This document shows positions 63,230 to 64,000 of a stretch of 64,000 bases of DNA, one piece after another. The DNA is taken from contig NC_016047.1 in the NCBI RefSeq assembly GCF_000227465.1, positions 3,328,857 to 3,392,856 on the forward strand, given 5' to 3'. The notes below the pieces were generated by a model, which saw only the letters and a program-made list of their open reading frames with translations, searched no databases and was not told the origin of the DNA. Both the position numbers and the translations under genes were made by a program. Within the stretch, counting starts at the first letter, position 1. Every line of letters starts with the position of its first letter. This stretch comes from Bacillus spizizenii TU-B-10 (lineage in GTDB: Bacteria; Bacillota; Bacilli; Bacillales; Bacillaceae).

Positions 63230-64000
63230 GTGGATACGATAAAGGTTGGGATATTAGGGTACGGACTTTCTGGTTCTGTGTTTCACGTACCGCTGCTTAC
63301 TGTTCTGGATGAGTATCACATCAGCAAGGTCATGACATCGCGGACAGAAGAAGTGAAACGGGATTTTCCGGATGCTGAAGTTGTGCATGAGCTTGAGGAA
63401 ATCACAAATGACCCGGCCATTGAGCTTGTCATTATCACCACCCCGAGCGGCCTTCATTACGAGCATGCTATGGCATGCATACAGGCCGGAAAACATGTTG
63501 TGATGGAAAAACCGATGACAGCAACGGCCGAAGAGGGGGAGAAATTAAAGAAGGCTGCTGATGAAAAAGGTGTATTGTTAAGCGTATATCATAACCGACG
63601 CTGGGATAACGACTTTTTAACGATTAAAAAGCTGATCGCTGACGGATCGCTTGAAGATATCAATACATACCAAGTCTCCTATGACCGCTACAGACCTGAG
63701 GTTCAAGCACGGTGGCGGGAAAAAGAAGGCGTTGCCACTGGTACACTGTATGATCTCGGCTCCCACGTCATTGACCAAGCCCTGCATTTGTTCGGGATGC
63801 CTAAAGCCGTTACTGCAAACGTGATGGCCCAGCGTGAAAACGCCGAAACAGTTGACTATTTTCATTTAACTCTAGATTATGGCAAGCTCCAAGCCATTCT
63901 ATACGGAGGATCGATCGTTCCGGCAAACGGCCCTCGTTATCAAATCCACGGACAGCATTCCAGCTTTATAAAATACGGAATCGACGGACAGGAAGACGCA
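63230..64000 (+). CDS. iolU: Gfo/Idh/MocA-family oxidoreductase (scyllo-inosose reductase type), 5-prime part
   Basis: 257 residues are present before the window ends; family members are about 350. GTG start at 63230 with AAAGGGGAG upstream. Residues 1-120 form a Rossmann domain (VGILGYGLSGSVFHVPLL, IITTPSGLHYEHA, GKHVVMEKPMTAT) with the EKP motif. The catalytic region YDLGSHVIDQALHLFG follows. It matches recalled YvaA, renamed IolU, an NADP-dependent scyllo-inosose reductase. It is divergent from csoR. Confidence 0.85.
   Translation, partial: MDTIKVGILGYGLSGSVFHVPLLTVLDEYHISKVMTSRTEEVKRDFPDAEVVHELEEITNDPAIELVIITTPSGLHYEHAMACIQAGKHVVMEKPMTATAEEGEKLKKAADEKGVLLSVYHNRRWDNDFLTIKKLIADGSLEDINTYQVSYDRYRPEVQARWREKEGVATGTLYDLGSHVIDQALHLFGMPKAVTANVMAQRENAETVDYFHLTLDYGKLQAILYGGSIVPANGPRYQIHGQHSSFIKYGIDGQEDA

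Noticed and set aside
1..64000. Search for a mobile island, prophage, CRISPR array or new defence cluster
   Set aside because: Gene order is continuous with the B. subtilis core chromosome. There are no integrases, transposases, tRNA-adjacent junctions, CRISPR spacers or blocks of clearly foreign codon use, other than the small repeat element near 17.7 kb.

Overview
The window reads as chromosomal DNA of the Bacillus subtilis species complex. Gene order from an M3 peptidase (yusX) to an inositol-type dehydrogenase (yvaA/iolU) matches, from memory, the yus-yvt-yvq-yvr-fhu-yvs-yvg-yva stretch of B. subtilis 168. Many recalled 168 proteins are recognisable but carry scattered substitutions (CopA, CadA, CysJ, HelD), so this is probably a close relative or divergent strain rather than 168 itself. 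AGGAGG ribosome sites, frequent TTG/GTG starts, dense T-tailed terminators, sporulation genes (gerA, sspJ) and PerR, Fur, CsoR and CzrA type operators all fit. There is no phage, IS element, CRISPR array, rRNA or tRNA.

Layout. 1-9.2 kb: peptidase and SDR genes, the PerR-controlled Dps protein MrgA, the secretion-stress protease HtrB opposite its regulators CssRS, the Spx-pathway peptide YirB, the TetR regulator YuxN with an apparent coupled leader peptide, and fumarase CitG. 9.3-13 kb: the gerA germinant-receptor operon. 13-17.5 kb: the cell-envelope stress operon liaIHGFSR with its LiaR box. 17.6-17.84 kb: a structured repeat-like element that appears to have inserted inside the yvqJ terminator. 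19.3-23.4 kb: B12 uptake and adenosylation (yvqK, btuD-cbiZ fusion yvrA, yvrB, yvrC) behind a cobalamin riboswitch. 23.6-30.8 kb: an SDR, a lactonase-like enzyme, the YvrGH two-component system and the SigO-RsoA/oxdC/RsiO acid-stress module, for which three matching promoter motifs can be read by eye.

30.9-38.2 kb: the YvrPON (MacAB-like) exporter and the hydroxamate-siderophore system FhuBGC/FhuD with two Fur boxes. 38.2-46.5 kb: a small membrane protein, the lysine-riboswitch-controlled permease YvsH, SspJ, YvsG, the LTA primase-like YvgJ, the regulator YvgK, molybdate transport genes without an ATPase, and aldo-keto reductase YvgN. 46.6-56.3 kb: yvgO (broken by a one-base frameshift), antiporter NhaK, sulfite reductase CysJI, HelD and YvgT. 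56.5-64 kb: the thiol oxidases BdbDC, then metal efflux and copper sensing (CadA, CopA, CopZ, CsoR) and the start of yvaA/iolU.

Most genes are well-known systems. The less expected signals are the element splitting the yvqJ terminator, the yvgO frameshift, the shortened yvqK, two candidate micro-ORFs (upstream of yuxN and of htrB), a second CsoR-like palindrome plus hairpin inside copZA, and a possible short antisense RNA over the helD leader. Comparisons with strain 168 rest on memory, not on an alignment.
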